NCBI GenBank assembly: GCA_025201765.1
Contig: MU623375.1
Coordinates: 1 to 64,000, forward strand
Direction of reading: 5' to 3'
Origin: Daldinia sp. FL1419
Taxonomy: Eukaryota; Ascomycota; Sordariomycetes; Xylariales; Hypoxylaceae
Length of the DNA: 64,000 bases
The notes under the pieces: model-generated
Seen by the model: only the letters and a program-made list of their open reading frames with translations
Database searches by the model: none
Told to the model about the DNA's origin: nothing
Made by a program: the position numbers and the translations under genes
Shown here: positions 1 to 13,851 of the stretch, in pieces
How positions within the stretch are numbered: the stretch's first letter is position 1
How the letters are laid out: every line of letters starts with the position of its first letter

Positions 1-3000
1 GGTATAGTTTACAATAAGTATCAATATAAGAAAGGGTTGGAATTTTTAAGGTAGAATGCCAAGACTGCGCAATCAATTTTCTCTTCTGACGGGCAGCGTG
101 GAAATTCGAGTATGTGGTCGGTGGGTCACTAGCTTCATTATCACGAAGCTGTTCTGTGTCACTAGACGGGGCCCACTCGATAATCAGGTTTGCTAGTTAA
201 CTAGTCGACCATCTCCGTCGAGTTCTTCGTCGGCCCGGAGAGTGTAGCGCTGTGCGCATAAACCAGTCCACCCCACGTCAAATGTCTCACAGAAGTCGGC
301 TGGAGACGCCTTCTCTATGGCCCAAAAACCTGCAACTATCCGTGGAAAGGGTCCTACGGTCTGCGTTTGTGCAATGCGTTTCATTCCTAGGCGCGTCGGA
401 TACACGAAAATCGTAAGCAACAAACAAGAGCCCTAGGCTGCCGGTATGAAGCCGCTGCAGGATTCACGCCTCGGATCTTCGATCGGGAAGCCACATTGGA
501 TCAACCACAATTATATATTATTACCTAGGTACAGCTAGTTACGTCCTCCCGTCCATATGCCTAGGTGGGTATCTATTTCGATATTAAATAGGTCGCAAGG
601 CAGTTAAACGAGGTAAGGCAAATACGGATACAATAATCATAGTGTAACGTTGAATAATTCGGCTAGTAGTTTAAGGGGCGTATATACTCTTATTTATCTT
701 AGCATACTAGCATACCCCAAACAGCCTCGCTGCTATTAGGGCATTCCCGCCCTAAGTCCCAACGAATATGGAGGGATGGACGGGACACGTATGACTTTGA
801 ATCGTGGGACTTGTGTTACGCTGAAGAGAAACGTAAGGCAGGGTCGTCAGGCTCTGACTATTGACGGTAAACAATACTACAACCTCAGTAGACATACTCC
901 CTACTGCCTACCTACTCTACTAGGGAGTGGCGAGCCAACGGATTCGCTCGTCGAGGCGAGTGTAGCTGCGGTGTGACTGTTTAAGAGTGGCAATGGAGTT
1001 GACAAGAGTTCACCATGCCGAAACTAACGGGGAGTACGGTGTCACGGGGAGGCGGACGAGGGATCACTTAGGTGAGGTAAGACCGCGACACGTCGTTCCA
1101 TAACGGGAGATTGGCATCAAGCTACATTCCCCAAGATAGTCATCTTCGTTCCTGCGACAGATGATGAAGATTACGACATTCCTAAGGCACCGGTGGTCGG
1201 CGAGGTGGGGTCTGGAACCAACATCCCTTCGCTCTGCCTCTACAGCTCTTTGGAAATCACACGTCCCGGTGCGAAATTACGGGATAGAGAGAATGACTGG
1301 CGTACATACCGAACTTTTTATTTTATCATAGTTTTCGCCGTATTGCTGCTCCATTTACATACACGCAAATATCTCAAGAATCAAGATGTAGATAGCAGAC
1401 AGAGAAGAACAGCGCAAGCAAGCTTTATCGGCGATCCTCACATCAAGGTAGACTGTAGATTTTTAAGCGATATCTCCTGGAGAGTTCATGTCCTTGCAAC
1501 GAGGTGTGCGCCGTAGGGCACCGGTCAATGCTACTACGACGCATCATTGGAAAAGAATGCCGCTCTCCCAGACTGCTGGGCTCATCAAACCGGCCCAATT
1601 GGGCAGACAACAAGCAAGCGGTTGTCTCCAAGACATGTAGGGGAGCCACATAAGTGATCTGCCCCGTACATCCGCAGTCGCCCCTGTACCACCAGCTTTT
1701 ATTATACATACTTTGCTGGTAACTGCGGCAATAGTGCATCTTGGCCATATCAACTAGGACTTGATAGGGTCTGATAGATAGAATATTAGTATCGTGGGCC
1801 GTCTGTCCATCTCCCCCCCATTCCTCCCTTCAGGTTGAATATATCACCTTTTCCCCTTCGCCCTTGGTCAAGTCGAGGTCATTAATTCGCAAAAGGGAGT
1901 GCTGCCCGAGGACGGTGACGCTCGAGTGTCGATAAAAGGATATTTTCGCATCGTATAAAACAACAACTCGTTCCTTATAGTTTCTGCCCCTTATTTGATT
2001 TGTGCCTTTTGTCCTGTACGACCATTTTCTGTTGTATTAAATTCGAGGCCGTGTCAGTGTAAAACAGGTCGAGGACATATACCAAAAACATCGACGGCCC
2101 CCAAAACGCACATATCGGACGGCGCAGCAACGAAAAAGATTTTTTTTTAATGTTACTATTCGCATATATATAAACGCTACCTTTTATATATTACCGATAC
2201 GACCACACGAAGTTTGATAGTATTTCGGTTAGCCATTAGTAGGCTAACATAACACTAGGTGCCACCAACAGCCCCCGATTGTTTATTCAGAGGTTGCAGA
2301 CACCGTTCGTAACCCGGCGGCTATTATATTACGCACTGGTATTCTCACACTCAAACACGATATAGAACTTTGGAAACGGGCAGCTTACTCATTTAATATA
2401 CTCGCAGCGAAGCTTAGAAGTGGTCTCTATTAGCTCTAAAGAGGTACTTGAACAATTAGCTGGCCTGGCGCGGAAGTCTTGGCTGCAGTAAGGCGTCGCC
2501 TATCATTTTGGACTTGGACTCTGGTCAAGAAAGGAATATCCCGCTATTCAACTGAGCGAATCAAACGGCAGTTTTCTAACAAAGTATACCGCGCGACAAC
2601 TTAGTAGATTCCGACTCGGTGGACAAGCATCCGCCCGTACCTGTCAAAAAAACACATCCTGGTCAACCTGGTATTTTTGGTTTTATAAAATACGGGGAAA
2701 AGCCAAATTTAAAACGGGCAGTTTGCATCTCTGGTCGAATAACATTAAAAGTTGCTAAAGTTGGATTAAGTGGCTTTTGAAGTGGTGGGTGTCGCGCGAC
2801 CATCGGGACAACCATCTTGGAAACTACGCCACTAAAAAAAAAAGGGTATTCTAGGTAGCGTACTTACCCTCAGTAACTACCCAAGAGAAGAGAGACACGG
2901 CAAACCAACGGGAACGGGAGTCCCATTAAGACCCATCGCCCCATCTGTACCCGCGCCTCATCGATTCGCACCTGCATTTTGGCCCTTGGGAAACCGACAG

Positions 3001-5815
3001 CCGAAAAAGAAAAAAAGAAAGCAGAGGAATCAAGCTGCCAAATTACCAAATCCAGCAAGACAAAATTAAGCAAAGCAATTGCAGATTTCTAAAACATTCA
3101 GACATTTGCACTTATACCAACTCCGCGGAGCTATCTTAGTTGCAAGTTCAAAGTTCAACCAGGGCAGTTCAGCAGTACAAATTCTTTATCAATCTGACCC
3201 GTCTTCTTTTCTACCTGCCTTCCCCAAGCTGGCGCCAGCTCTGGTTCCGCCTTGTAACATCCTGCTGAAGTTACTACGACTAGGGGAGCTAGGTTAACAG
3301 GTACTCGTTCCCTACAGCCTGCAAACGCTAAGAGTCTAGTCGCGTTGAAGGATTCGACCCAGAGTTCAGTCCGCATCTTTGCGTCTTTGCATCTTCTCAG
3401 CCTAGACGCTCTACATAGCTTGCACTAGTCAAGTTTGGAATCCTCACGCAACATATTGCTATTTCTAATACCTACCTAAGTATCTCAGGGTTTGCTAAGG
3501 AGGGAGGTACCTACGGAGAAGCACGAACAGTACCTACCTTTACTCGTCAAATCGTTGTTACTAGTACTTAGTCCATGTACAATTCAAGTACATCCTATAC
3601 TTCTGGTACGTTAAACACATCATTCATCTTATAAGCCATACATACGCCATATTGAGGGGAAGTCGCACTTGAAAGTGCTTGCCTCTCGCCGAGTTGCCAG
3701 ACAGCCGTACCAGACCAACCAGGCTTCACATGTACCCCCGCCGTGTACTGGGGCCATACATTAGAGCTAGGTTGTTGCACAAAGCACGAGCAAGAGCGCA
3801 TTGCCTAGGACCCGTAACTGATAACACCTCATAGCCCAACCTGAATCTTTGCAGCATTTACATTTGCATTTGCATACTTGCATTGCCCGCACCGCCTAAG
3901 AAAAGAGAGGGAAAAAAAGATAATAAATAATATCAATACGATTAGGTACATACGAAACATTACATACAAATAGGTACCTAACACAGTCGAATCTACGGGA
4001 TACCTACATATAGGTATTATAAGATAAGTACATAAGTACACAAGATAGGTACCTATTGGATGTACCTGGGCAAAGTACCTTCCTACCTACCCTTCGTTTT
4101 AAGGTAACTTTACGGTTTTTTTTTTGTTTTTGTTTTTTCAACGCCTGCTTCTACCCTGTCCTTCTCTTGTCTTGCCCTGTCTTGCCATTACCGTCATTGC
4201 TGTCAAGTCGGCTGCAACCCTCCCCCCGAACATCTTTTCCCCCAGATCTATCAGATTCACACAACTGCCAACTTCGTGAATCGTCTTCTTTTTTGGGGGT
4301 CCACCCCCTACCACTTCCTTACCATTTCCAGCATCTTACCCTATTCTAAGTTTGGCCCTAGACCAGACTCGAAGCCTTCTACGACCTCTGGGCATTGTTG
4401 GTTTGGGTCTGATTTCTTTTTTGGGGCTGGATAAGATCCCTGTCTAGCTCCCTAAGCCGATCAGGACTGAATCCCAAGACTGGGGCAAGTCTCGCAATAC
4501 TGTGACTACTGTAACTCGAGCCGTTTCTTTTTTGAGTTTTACGAGAAAAAAAAAAAAAAAAAGATAGTCCAGACAGTCCCCGAGTCCCCAAATCCAACTT
4601 TATTTCATAAGCCAAACTGGAGCCCCCAGGCAAATCTAGAGCACAAACATTTCCCGTCTTTCGCTCCAGCTTTGCGCAAAACACGCCCCAAAGAGAGCGT
4701 GGGGCTCATTGCTCAGGTTGCTACCATCAAATAAGGCCTTCTCACGTTCTTGTTGAAACTTTAACGCAACGCAACCTTTTTAATATAACGGCCTAACCTA
4801 CCGTTACTCATTCACGCTCAGTCGAGGCAAGCCCTCACGGGGTAACCTACCGATCCTTAGGCTGTACAGTACATTCGACTTTTGTCTATTCGTACGTTCT
4901 TATAACATCCAGAGCCTTAAGAAAATAGAGACCTGTGCCGCATTTGCACTTAATAGCCTTTCGGTACTTACCCCGTCCATTTCGAACGAACACCTCTCTC
5001 TCTACCTACGACCGCCTCCCATACCCGTTTCTGCGTTTCTGCGTCCATGCGTATTAAGGTTGCGTATTTGCGCCGCGCTTCCCAGCCGAAAACATCTCTT
5101 ATCGTCTCTAGCCAATCCACGCTTACCCGCGCACAACCTACATACGTACATTAACGCACATCAACCCTTCCTTCGATTACCTGCTTGTCTATCCCCCTGC
5201 CTACCTATTCGATTTATTCATTTACTCTGGTCGTCGTCTCGCTCCTCATTATCGACCCTCCTCCCTCCCTCCTCTACCTACTAGATTGCTAACTTGCTCA
5301 CGGATAACGGCAATCGACTTGCACCTTCCATTTCACTCTCGGAATATATGTATACGGATACGTCATTAAATTAGACTTTAGGTCGAGTTTTGAGCTAGTC
5401 GCGAACTGACCTCTGGCGAAACATAGAAAATAGTATAAGAGCAATCTGGGTACGCAGGTCTTGTTTCCCCCCTCCCACAGCCTCACCCTATCTATACCCT
5501 GCCTTGTCCGATCCATCAGCTTTAACATAATAGACTCTCCCCATCCAAATCTCGACCTTACAGACCAGGAGTCTAATTTGTTCTTTGTCCCACAGTTCCA
5601 TATAGCTAGCAGAATATTCTCGCATACACTCAGCGTATATAATAGATTTCTCATTACCCTCGAGAAAATCGACCAAACGTCACGATCATTCCACCACAAG
5701 CATAAGATTCCGTCCCCTATAGAATCCTACGGAGACAGCTGTAGCACGTCGATTTCTCACGCGAACGAAATTCACTACCCGAGAACACGCCGTTCACTTG
5801 GTGCAGGGTGGAAGT
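1..5815. other. Spacer plus probable long leader of the PUF gene
   Basis: I see no convincing protein-coding gene here. The open frames are short, lack conserved motifs and do not splice together. The first 3 kb is mixed-composition DNA with AT-rich stretches. From about 4.05 kb to 5.8 kb the plus strand becomes strongly pyrimidine-rich, with C/T tracts near 4080-4330, 4980-5280 and 5460-5520. This is typical of promoters and 5' leaders of highly expressed fungal genes, so the leader of the downstream PUF gene probably lies here. TAGGTA/GGTACC motifs occur around 3960-4070. The exact transcription start cannot be read from sequence. Confidence 0.5.
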
Positions 5816-8800
5816 ATGACCACGACCGTAAGTGCTTCTTTTTCAGTTGCTTGTGGTGGAGATCCAGTTCGGCATCGCTATAATCTAGAGCTCTATGATC
5901 TGGTGAAATGTAGTTGGTAGACCTTAAGGCTACTTCGGCCGCATGAATGGTTGGTTTTCACACCATGCATGTCCATCCCCTCATCTGTCTTGGGCTGTCG
6001 TGAACCTCCGTTACCAAGCTGACATGTGGCTACATATAGACACGGCCCAACGGCTTTCCTAATTTCGCTATGGGAAATCACTCGAGTGACAAGGCTTCGC
6101 AGCCTATTGGATCTGGATTCAGCCATACAGCTTGGCAAACAGGTGGCATCTGGGGAAGAAACGTTGGTGGTACGTTGAATACAAGACGGGAGGGTACGGG
6201 TTCAAGAGGTATGTAGTGTGGTAACGGAATGTCTACAAAATCTCATCAATCCGTGTATCTAACAAGCACCATAGAATCAGGCGAATACTCGCCTAGTGTG
6301 ACCTCCGGTTCTGCTCAACTGAACTCGCGTTCTCAGGCAGCTCCGTGGAGTTCAGCCACCGGCATATGGGCTCAGCCGAGCAACGCACACCAAGGGTCCT
6401 CATCTTCAGGAACCACATCGCCGACGCGCACGAGAGACGGGTTCCAGCACAACTTCCCCGATGTCCCAAACAACTCCAACCTATTCCAAACCCGACCGCC
6501 AGGGAACCAAAATGGGTCGGTTCCGAGTAGAACTCTGCCGCCTGGTCCTGCAGAACACTCGGCCTCTTCTTTGAAGTACCCGACAAGCTTTGGAGATTCA
6601 GTCAGCAACGAGAGGGGAGGTCCCAACATGTATGCGCCGAGCACCAACGGACAAGTGGACCTTGATATTTCGCTCTATGGGAATGATCCGCCGTTTCCGG
6701 TCCTTGGGCACAGTCGGACTCTTAGCTCACGACAACCTGAGCCTAACGTACAGACTTCCCATCGTTATGGCGATGACTCCTCGTTTCTTTCGAAGGTCTC
6801 TCGCTACCCCAGACCTCAACATCAGCGACCTTCTATTTCTGGTGCTTCAGTTACATTGCCATCAGAACAAGCTCGATCTAACATCTTTGCTTTCCCGGGC
6901 GTAGACTCCTCAAGCCATGAACTCGAAGAAAGTTTCAGTCGAGTGACCTTGGATGATAGTGCCGACTCGGTTGCTAGCGGATTTGTGTCTGCTAGTTATA
7001 ATCCCATGCAGCCCTTTCAACTGAACCCAGGATCTCAAGCCTGGCAGCATGACCTTGGGGGTAGCTCCAGAGCTTTTCCTCAGAATGTCCAAGAATCCTG
7101 GGCAGACCCTCTGTCTGGTTCTCTCTATACTGCTAGACGGGGCCAGGGTGAAAGAGGGTCATCCGCTGGAAGCTCATACCGCCCTAGCGTCAATAGCCCC
7201 AGGGCTCTCTCAGGAACCCCAAACCAGAGGGCTGACTCGTGGAATAGACCAGGCTCGCGAGACCTGAGGGTACTTCAAGATCTTGACCGTGCATCGCAAA
7301 ATTCACAGTTCCTGCAACAGTCGTCTAACTACTTTCAACAACCCTACTACGGTAACAATTTGCCTCAGTTCTCAGGCTCTTACGAACAACAATTTGTACA
7401 GCCTCCAGGATTTCGCTCTCAAGTTCAGTTTCCGGGTTGTGCTTTCCCAGTGAATCTTTCCAACCTTCCAGGTCCAATGCGCAACAGGGACCAAGACCCT
7501 GGTAAAGGTGTACGAAGTGTACTTCTTGAAGAATTCCGAAGCAACACTAAATCTAACAAGCGCTACGAGTTAAAGGTAGGCCATAGTGTACCCCGTACAT
7601 TAGTAGATTTGGTAATTAATCTAAATATAGGACATATATAACCATATCGTCGAGTTTAGCGGTGACCAGCATGGCTCACGATTCATCCAAGAAAAACTTC
7701 AGACCGCTAATAGCGACGAAAAAGATCAAGTATTTAGAGAAATCGAACCCAACACACTTCAACTGATGAAGGATGTTTTCGGCAACTACGTGATACAAAA
7801 GTTTTTCGAGCACGGCAACCAGGTACAAAAGAAGATCATAGCAGCACAGATGAAAGGTAAGGTTGCAGAGCTATCGACTCAAATGTACGCATGCCGTGTT
7901 GTACAGAAGGTAAGGCTGAAGTAACACTGTTACATGTGGCATATCGAGATTGCATTACTAACAAGTTACCAGGCGCTTGAGCACGTGCTCGTAGAGCAGC
8001 AGCACGAGATCGTGGAAGAGCTTAAACCCGATATAATGCGAATCGTCAAAGACCAGAACGGGAATCATGTGATCCAAAAGATCATCCAGATGGTACCGCA
8101 GCAATGCATTCCTTTCATCATGGATGCCTTCCAAGATCAGATTGAATCCCTAGCATCTCATAATTACGGCTGCCGAGTTATTCAGCGGATACTGGAGCAC
8201 GGGACCGAAGCGGAGAAGAAGAGTCTAATGACTGACCTTCATACCTGTGCGGCTAGGCTTATTACTGACCAGTATGGTAATTACGTTACCCAGCACATTA
8301 TCAGCCATGGGGAGCCGGAAGATCGGCGGCAAGTAATCCAACTGGTTCTTCAGAAGTTGATAATCTATTCAAAACACAAATTCGCATCAAATGTCGTCGA
8401 GAAATCGATAGAATTTGGAACGACCGAGGATCGCAGGGCAATTAAGAGCCAAATAACAGCATTGCACAGCGACGGTACCAGCCCTCTTCAGCCCATGATG
8501 AAAGATCAATTCGGGAATTATGTAATACGTAAGTTCTGGGGTACTACTATCGAGTAGTACTAATCTATGGAAGTACTTTATCTTAAGCTAACTGATTGCT
8601 AGAGAAACTCATGCAGCACTTGGAGGGCTCAGATCGCGACTCGTTCATAGAGGAGATGAAGCCTCACTTCGCCGTCCTGAAAAAGTACAGCACCGGTCGA
8701 CAAATCACAGCTTTAGATAGACTTCTTTCTGCAAGCTCAGCTCCTGGAAGCGCAGCTACCACCAGTCCTACTACGCCTACCCCTTCCCTCACCATGGAGC

Positions 8801-8928
8801 AGAACAGTCCAGAGAGTAGCAGCCCACCTAGCACTAGCGCGAGTGTAGAGGAGTCTATGGACGATAAAAGCAGCAAGGCCTCAACCCTAAAGCAGTCCTA
8901 CCGGCCGGTTGAAGTTAACGAGTCGTAA
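5816..8928 (+). CDS. Pumilio/PUF-family mRNA-binding protein (PUF3-like), six exons
   Basis: This is a sequence-specific 3'UTR-binding regulator of mRNA stability and translation. My exons are 5816-5827, 6040-6208, 6275-7575, 7631-7909, 7973-8528 and 8603-8928, giving 880 aa. All junctions are in phase. Intron 1 (212 bp) has donor GTAAGT and a GCTGAC branch site 18 nt before its TATAG acceptor. If it is wrong, translation could start at the in-frame ATG at 6070. Residues 1 to about 480 are disordered and Ser/Gln/Pro/Asn-rich, with a W-x5-IWG motif near the N-terminus. The rest holds eight PUF repeats whose RNA-contact triads are, in order, SR..Q, NY..Q, CR..Q, NH..Q, CR..Q, NY..Q, SN..E and NY..Q, as in Pumilio and Puf3. 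A Ser/Thr/Pro-rich tail of about 70 residues follows. The family call is very secure; orthology to PUF3 is inferred. Confidence 0.95.
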
Positions 8929-10758
8929 GTCGCTGGAGACGTTTACGCCACGTACCAACGAAATGTTACATCTTCTACCTCTTTGAACGGGCTCATCTAA
9001 CCATCTCGTGGGCTCGGCGTGCACTCGTCGCCTGTAAACCCATCTTCGTCTGTCATTTTCATTTAGGGGGTTGGGAATGACACTGGTTCATAAAATTTTT
9101 ATAGCACTGCAAATAACGGGAGTTATACAAAGGTCATCTGGTCGACTGAAACGACATACTACGACATACAGCAATAGTAGCACATAATATTTGATTTTAA
9201 TGGTCTCGTTCCGCGTTCCGTCCGCATCGATGGATTCCCTTCTTACGTGTCCTTCGCAAATTGGTTTATTGGTGCCTACGGCCAACTTTGGGAGACGGTT
9301 ATGGGCTCCTTTTTTTTTATGTGGGTTAGGCGTACAGGGGGTTATGGGGGTCAGGGTTGGGAAATGCGGAAAGATCGCAAAGGCATCCGGCGTGGGGTCT
9401 GGGAGGAAATAAAGAGCGGCGAGCCGTCCTGGGGAACAAAACTGACGGCCAGAAGAACACACAAAAAGTGAGAATGCTCAAGAAGAGCGTTTGTATTTTT
9501 CTATCTACTCGACGGCATTTATTTATTCCTGCCGGTGTTGAAAGGTAGATACGCCTAGATATGACACATAGAATCGAATGTCTTTTCCAGTGGGTGAATA
9601 CTCAGTAGCTACGCTATCTCATGCACACTGGATCTGGAACCAATGAATAAATTTAAAAGGTGGTGGCAGTAGCCCTTTTCTCCCTCCTGACAGACTGGGA
9701 GAGCATGACTGTGCCACCAGCCGTCAAGGTGTTGAAAAGTGATGGGGCACGGTAGGGCTGGATATATTTACCATCTTAGGTAATATACTCAAAGTAAATT
9801 ACCTACCTCCTAAGCAGGCTGGGGGGAAGCCGTGCGAGGGTCGGAAGGATCTAAGTGAAACAGAGGCGTACGGCCGCAAACGTCACTACTAGGTATGGAT
9901 AGAGAAATGATGTGCTAGGTTGGCTATAAGTTGGCAGGTTGAGTAGCCTGCCGCGATGTATGTTGAGAAGGCGTCGTATTGGGGGAGGTTTTGCGTTACA
10001 TGGTATTACATAGCACAATGGCAGAAAGGTAGACTAATGAATGTAGGTCTAAGCCTGAGGTAACCAACCCGTCCGATTTATAATATGCAGGCTGTTCTTG
10101 CAACCCTAATACTATTGAAAAACGGCACTGAAACGGACCTAGGTATATATATATACGCGTACCGGGATATGTACAGTAACATAAGCGCATTTCTCAGCCC
10201 TACATTTGAGATAAACTCACTAGTAGGTTAGGTAGGTAGCTAACTTCCATGGTAAGTAACTAAGGTTAAGTGCCTTAACCTTACAGTAGGCCGGAGCTAA
10301 GATCAGAGCTATAAAAAAAAGGTTAAAGGCACCCATGTACATAGTACCTGCCTGATACGCAGATACGTACCTCTTAGGTATATCTTGGTAGATGCTAGGC
10401 ATAGGGCATACATATGCCATGCATGTACAATCCAAGACCCGAAAATAGAATAGGTAGGTAGTTGAAGTAGGTACCTACGTTCGGTAGGTATGTATGGCGG
10501 TGTTTCAGTTTGTTGGAGTATGGTGGGCGTGTGTGCATGGAGATACCTAAGGGTAGTAAGGTTAGTAGGTAGGTATGTCTAGGCGATGCAGATGCAAATG
10601 TATGTATGTAGGCGAGTGGGTTATGAGGTAGATAGGGCTTAGGTTGGTTAGTATTGTACATGGAGGTGTGGTAGCGTTGGGGTGATTTAATGGGTTTGCG
10701 GTCTTAACTAACTATAGGTAGTCTAACTATGCCTAGGTACAATACTTGGATGATTTAG

Positions 10759-10777
10759 TAGGTAGGTAGGTAGGTAG
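10759..10777. repeat. (TAGG)n microsatellite
   Basis: Nearly five perfect TAGG units inside a larger TAGGTA-rich stretch. Confidence 0.9.
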
Positions 10778-11420
10778 TTATACATTAGTTGACCCAGGTT
10801 TACTGTAGAGAGGTACTTGTATGTAGTTATAGGTAGGTATGCATGCATGCAACCCTACCGAGCCCCCGTCTCGGATCCCTCCCACCCCAAATTTCCAAAT
10901 TCTTCCTCTTCCGATATCCGATGGACGGGGCAGCCAAGCCAGCCCTACGCGGTAATCCTGGATGCGTATTGTATGTGTGTGTAAAGTGATTACGAGGGGT
11001 AGAATGTTTCAACGGATGTATATACTTGGCTTAAAGACCTAGGTTAGGTACGTACCTATGTATGTAAGGAAACGCCGCGTGGTATGTATTCTAGACTCTT
11101 CAACAGATAGAGAAGGGGATTCGGGCTAGGTGTTTGGTGTTTGGTGCTTGGTGAATCAGGTTAGGTAGTCGGTGGCTACCTACCTACCTAACCTAGCTCG
11201 ATGCGTACTCATGTTTCCAGGATATAAGCAAAAGACCTGGCTAGGTTAGGCATATTCTGTGGCGAATGGCGACGATGAAACGAGACAGGTGGATTGCTAA
11301 CTTGTTATAGTCAGATATCTCGAATTGGTTAATAGCGCAGTATGCCGCTATGGAAACTACCTACTAACCGTAGGCATCAAGTCTCAAGTCTAGACTCGGA
11401 CTCGTCACAGCGCTGCTTAT

Positions 11421-11440
11421 GTACGTACGTACGTACGTAC
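11421..11440. repeat. (GTAC)5 self-complementary microsatellite
   Basis: Five perfect GTAC units. The whole tract is palindromic and could extrude as a hairpin. Confidence 0.9.
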
Positions 11441-13851
11441 ATACACATCCTGCCTATCTTCCATTTGCCTATCGATGATCTGGTGATAATCTGGCCCTTA
11501 CACAAAAATGCAGTGGAAAGAGTCATCGCTGCCTAGTATACCGTATACTTACTACTGCATATTTGCATGACTTGATAAATGAGATATCACGGAGTACCGC
11601 GGGATGTTGGTGAGCGGTGCTGCCTCCGGCGTTCGCCTTTGCTAATTGTCGCTTCCATGTCGTGCTACCAACTTCCGAGGTCGTGTAACGTACCTAGGCA
11701 GATGGCCATCACCCATCTGACCGTCCGCGTATTGTAACCGTAAAATTCGATACGTCTATAATTAATTCCTTGTCATGGAACTCCGCAGTTGCCTCCTCAG
11801 GGTACGGAAGTGTTCCGAGCCGTCCGGAATCGATCCTCGGCGAACGGCGGACGTAGAGTCGGATATAAGGCGAGTCTTTCGTGTATATACGCAAGCATCA
11901 AAGATAGGGAGGTGTGTCTTTCGGAGCTAGGAGTAAGTATACGGAATGGACACGGAGATCTCGGTGTTTGACTAGGTAGCTTTGGATTCCCTAATTAGCC
12001 CTTTGTTACCTATCGATCTAAACCTTCCCCGAGTGTTGAGGAATATTTGGGGCCTTGAGAGTGCTCGTTGGTGAGATTACACTATTACCAGCGGTGACAC
12101 CGGTGAACTCGAAGAAAGTTAGCATCGATTAACTAGAATGAAGACTCACGGCGTATCAAGATTCTAGGTGTAAGATATCTAGAGCGAAGAGAGTGCTTTA
12201 TGTATAGCCCTGTAGTTGTTCTACAGCTATCTGTTTAGGGTTCCTTGCGAAACGGCGAAGTTGTTTACCAGTGTCTCGTTCTACTTTACGACACGGTATT
12301 CTCGAGCCATAGTCTTTGGTGACCTTTGAAACTACCATTATAACTCTTATGTTCGCCTAGGTACCTACCTAGCCTAGCCTATTCTCTGGACTAAGTCTAA
12401 TATAGATCTTGAGTAAGCTAGACGCCTGACCGATTCGTAGATTTCCTAACGTAGAAACCCAAGGATGCCTTTTATGATCCAAAGTATTTTCTACTTAGTA
12501 TCAATGTACCCCCTTTTAAGATAACGACCAGCCCCTGGTCCCCAATGCTATAGTATGAGTGAAACAGGCTTGACTAGACATTTCTCCCACTAGGGCAGTC
12601 TCATATAGGTGTATCTCAAGAAGGAAAATGATATCGTAGAACACCCTATTGGGGTGGGCTCTCTTCCTAGCAGGCAAATGGCTAGAATGCTAGGAGGAAG
12701 CAGGTCTCTCCGGAAGCTGTATTGATAATGAATATGTCTTGCGCAAAAGTAGCTGCTACTCTTCTTGACTAACCACTAAAAACAAGACGTTATCGAGGGA
12801 GTCTTCTTGGCGACTTTGAGCGGGTAGACTCGGTTGTTGAAGGCGTCTCAGTCCACATGCCTGTTAGGAATCCTTTGCCGATACGCCGTATGCATCGTCG
12901 TAAACCTATCACGTCGCGCAGGGTGTCCTACGAGCCCATGGCGAGATTGATAAGTCCATAGAGACAACAGGCCGGAGAATGAATTGGCGCGAGAAAAGTA
13001 ATGCTCGTTGGTCTTTTGTTGTCTATACCCCCTAACCGGCTTCATACCTACCTAGTAATCAACCTCCAAAGGATGGAACGTGCCCTAGAATTGTAGCGTC
13101 GTACGGATCCGTATTCGTTAGGCCTTTCTTCTAGCATCAATCGTTACGCATGGCATGATAGAACAACGATCGTTAAGCAGCGGTAGTCAACCCATCTTTA
13201 GGACTTGAAGTTCTAAATGCCCCTTGGCCGCCCCCGGCTAGGGCTCCGGGGGCTGAAATATAAGATGAGAGACCCCGAGAAAGAAGCGGGTTTGGACCCG
13301 TCCGTAGCCAATCATACGATACTTACCCCGGACTCGGATGGTTTAGAACAGCGAGGGATCCACGAAGCTTAGATCTGCGACGTAGACGATGGGGATTCGG
13401 ACTTGTCGATAAACCGTTCTACCAAATAATAGCTGGTACTACCTAGGAATCTACGAAGATTACGTCGCCGTGGCTATTTTTTCGTCGCCGACGAGGGAGC
13501 CTGATACAAACCGTCCAGAGTAGGACTCCTGAGTGTGGATATGCCGTATCCAGATAGCTCGGGGTGCGGTACGATGATGCATACGTTCAGCTTCAATATT
13601 GCCGGGGTAGACGCAAGGCAATAGAATACGCGGCTATAATTGTATATATCTGTAGATAGTCGTGGACGAATATATAAATCTCAAGCTCCTACTCTTTATC
13701 CTGATCATCATCATCGCCATCAGCTCTTAATTTATATAAGCACCTAAACACCTAAATACTAAAGCTAGGAAATAGGGGCTTATAACGTTACGAGTTCCAT
13801 CTAAACATTAACCAAACTAAACCAAACCAATACGTACACCACCCAGCCAAA

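Larger units (their letters stand above)
8929..13851. other. Gene-poor spacer rich in TAGG/CCTA repeats
   Basis: No supportable gene. The first few hundred bases are probably the 3'UTR of the PUF gene. From about 9.8 to 11.2 kb the DNA is dense in TAGGTA, GGTACC and CCTAGG words, including (TAGG)n at 10759-10777 and an 11-bp inverted repeat at 11158-11168/11184-11194. From 11.6 to 13.6 kb composition is more balanced but every frame is interrupted by stops. The last 200 bp is the likely promoter of the NmrA-like gene. Confidence 0.5.

Noticed and set aside
5461..5883. 140-codon frame upstream of the PUF gene
   Set aside because: Lies in the pyrimidine-rich leader, has biased composition and no conserved motif, and overlaps the proposed first exon in another frame.
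13641..13658. Two adjacent UGUANAUA-type elements (TGTATATA, TGTAGATA)
   Set aside because: They lie about 200 bp upstream of the NmrA-like start, not in a 3'UTR, and such words are common in AT-rich DNA.
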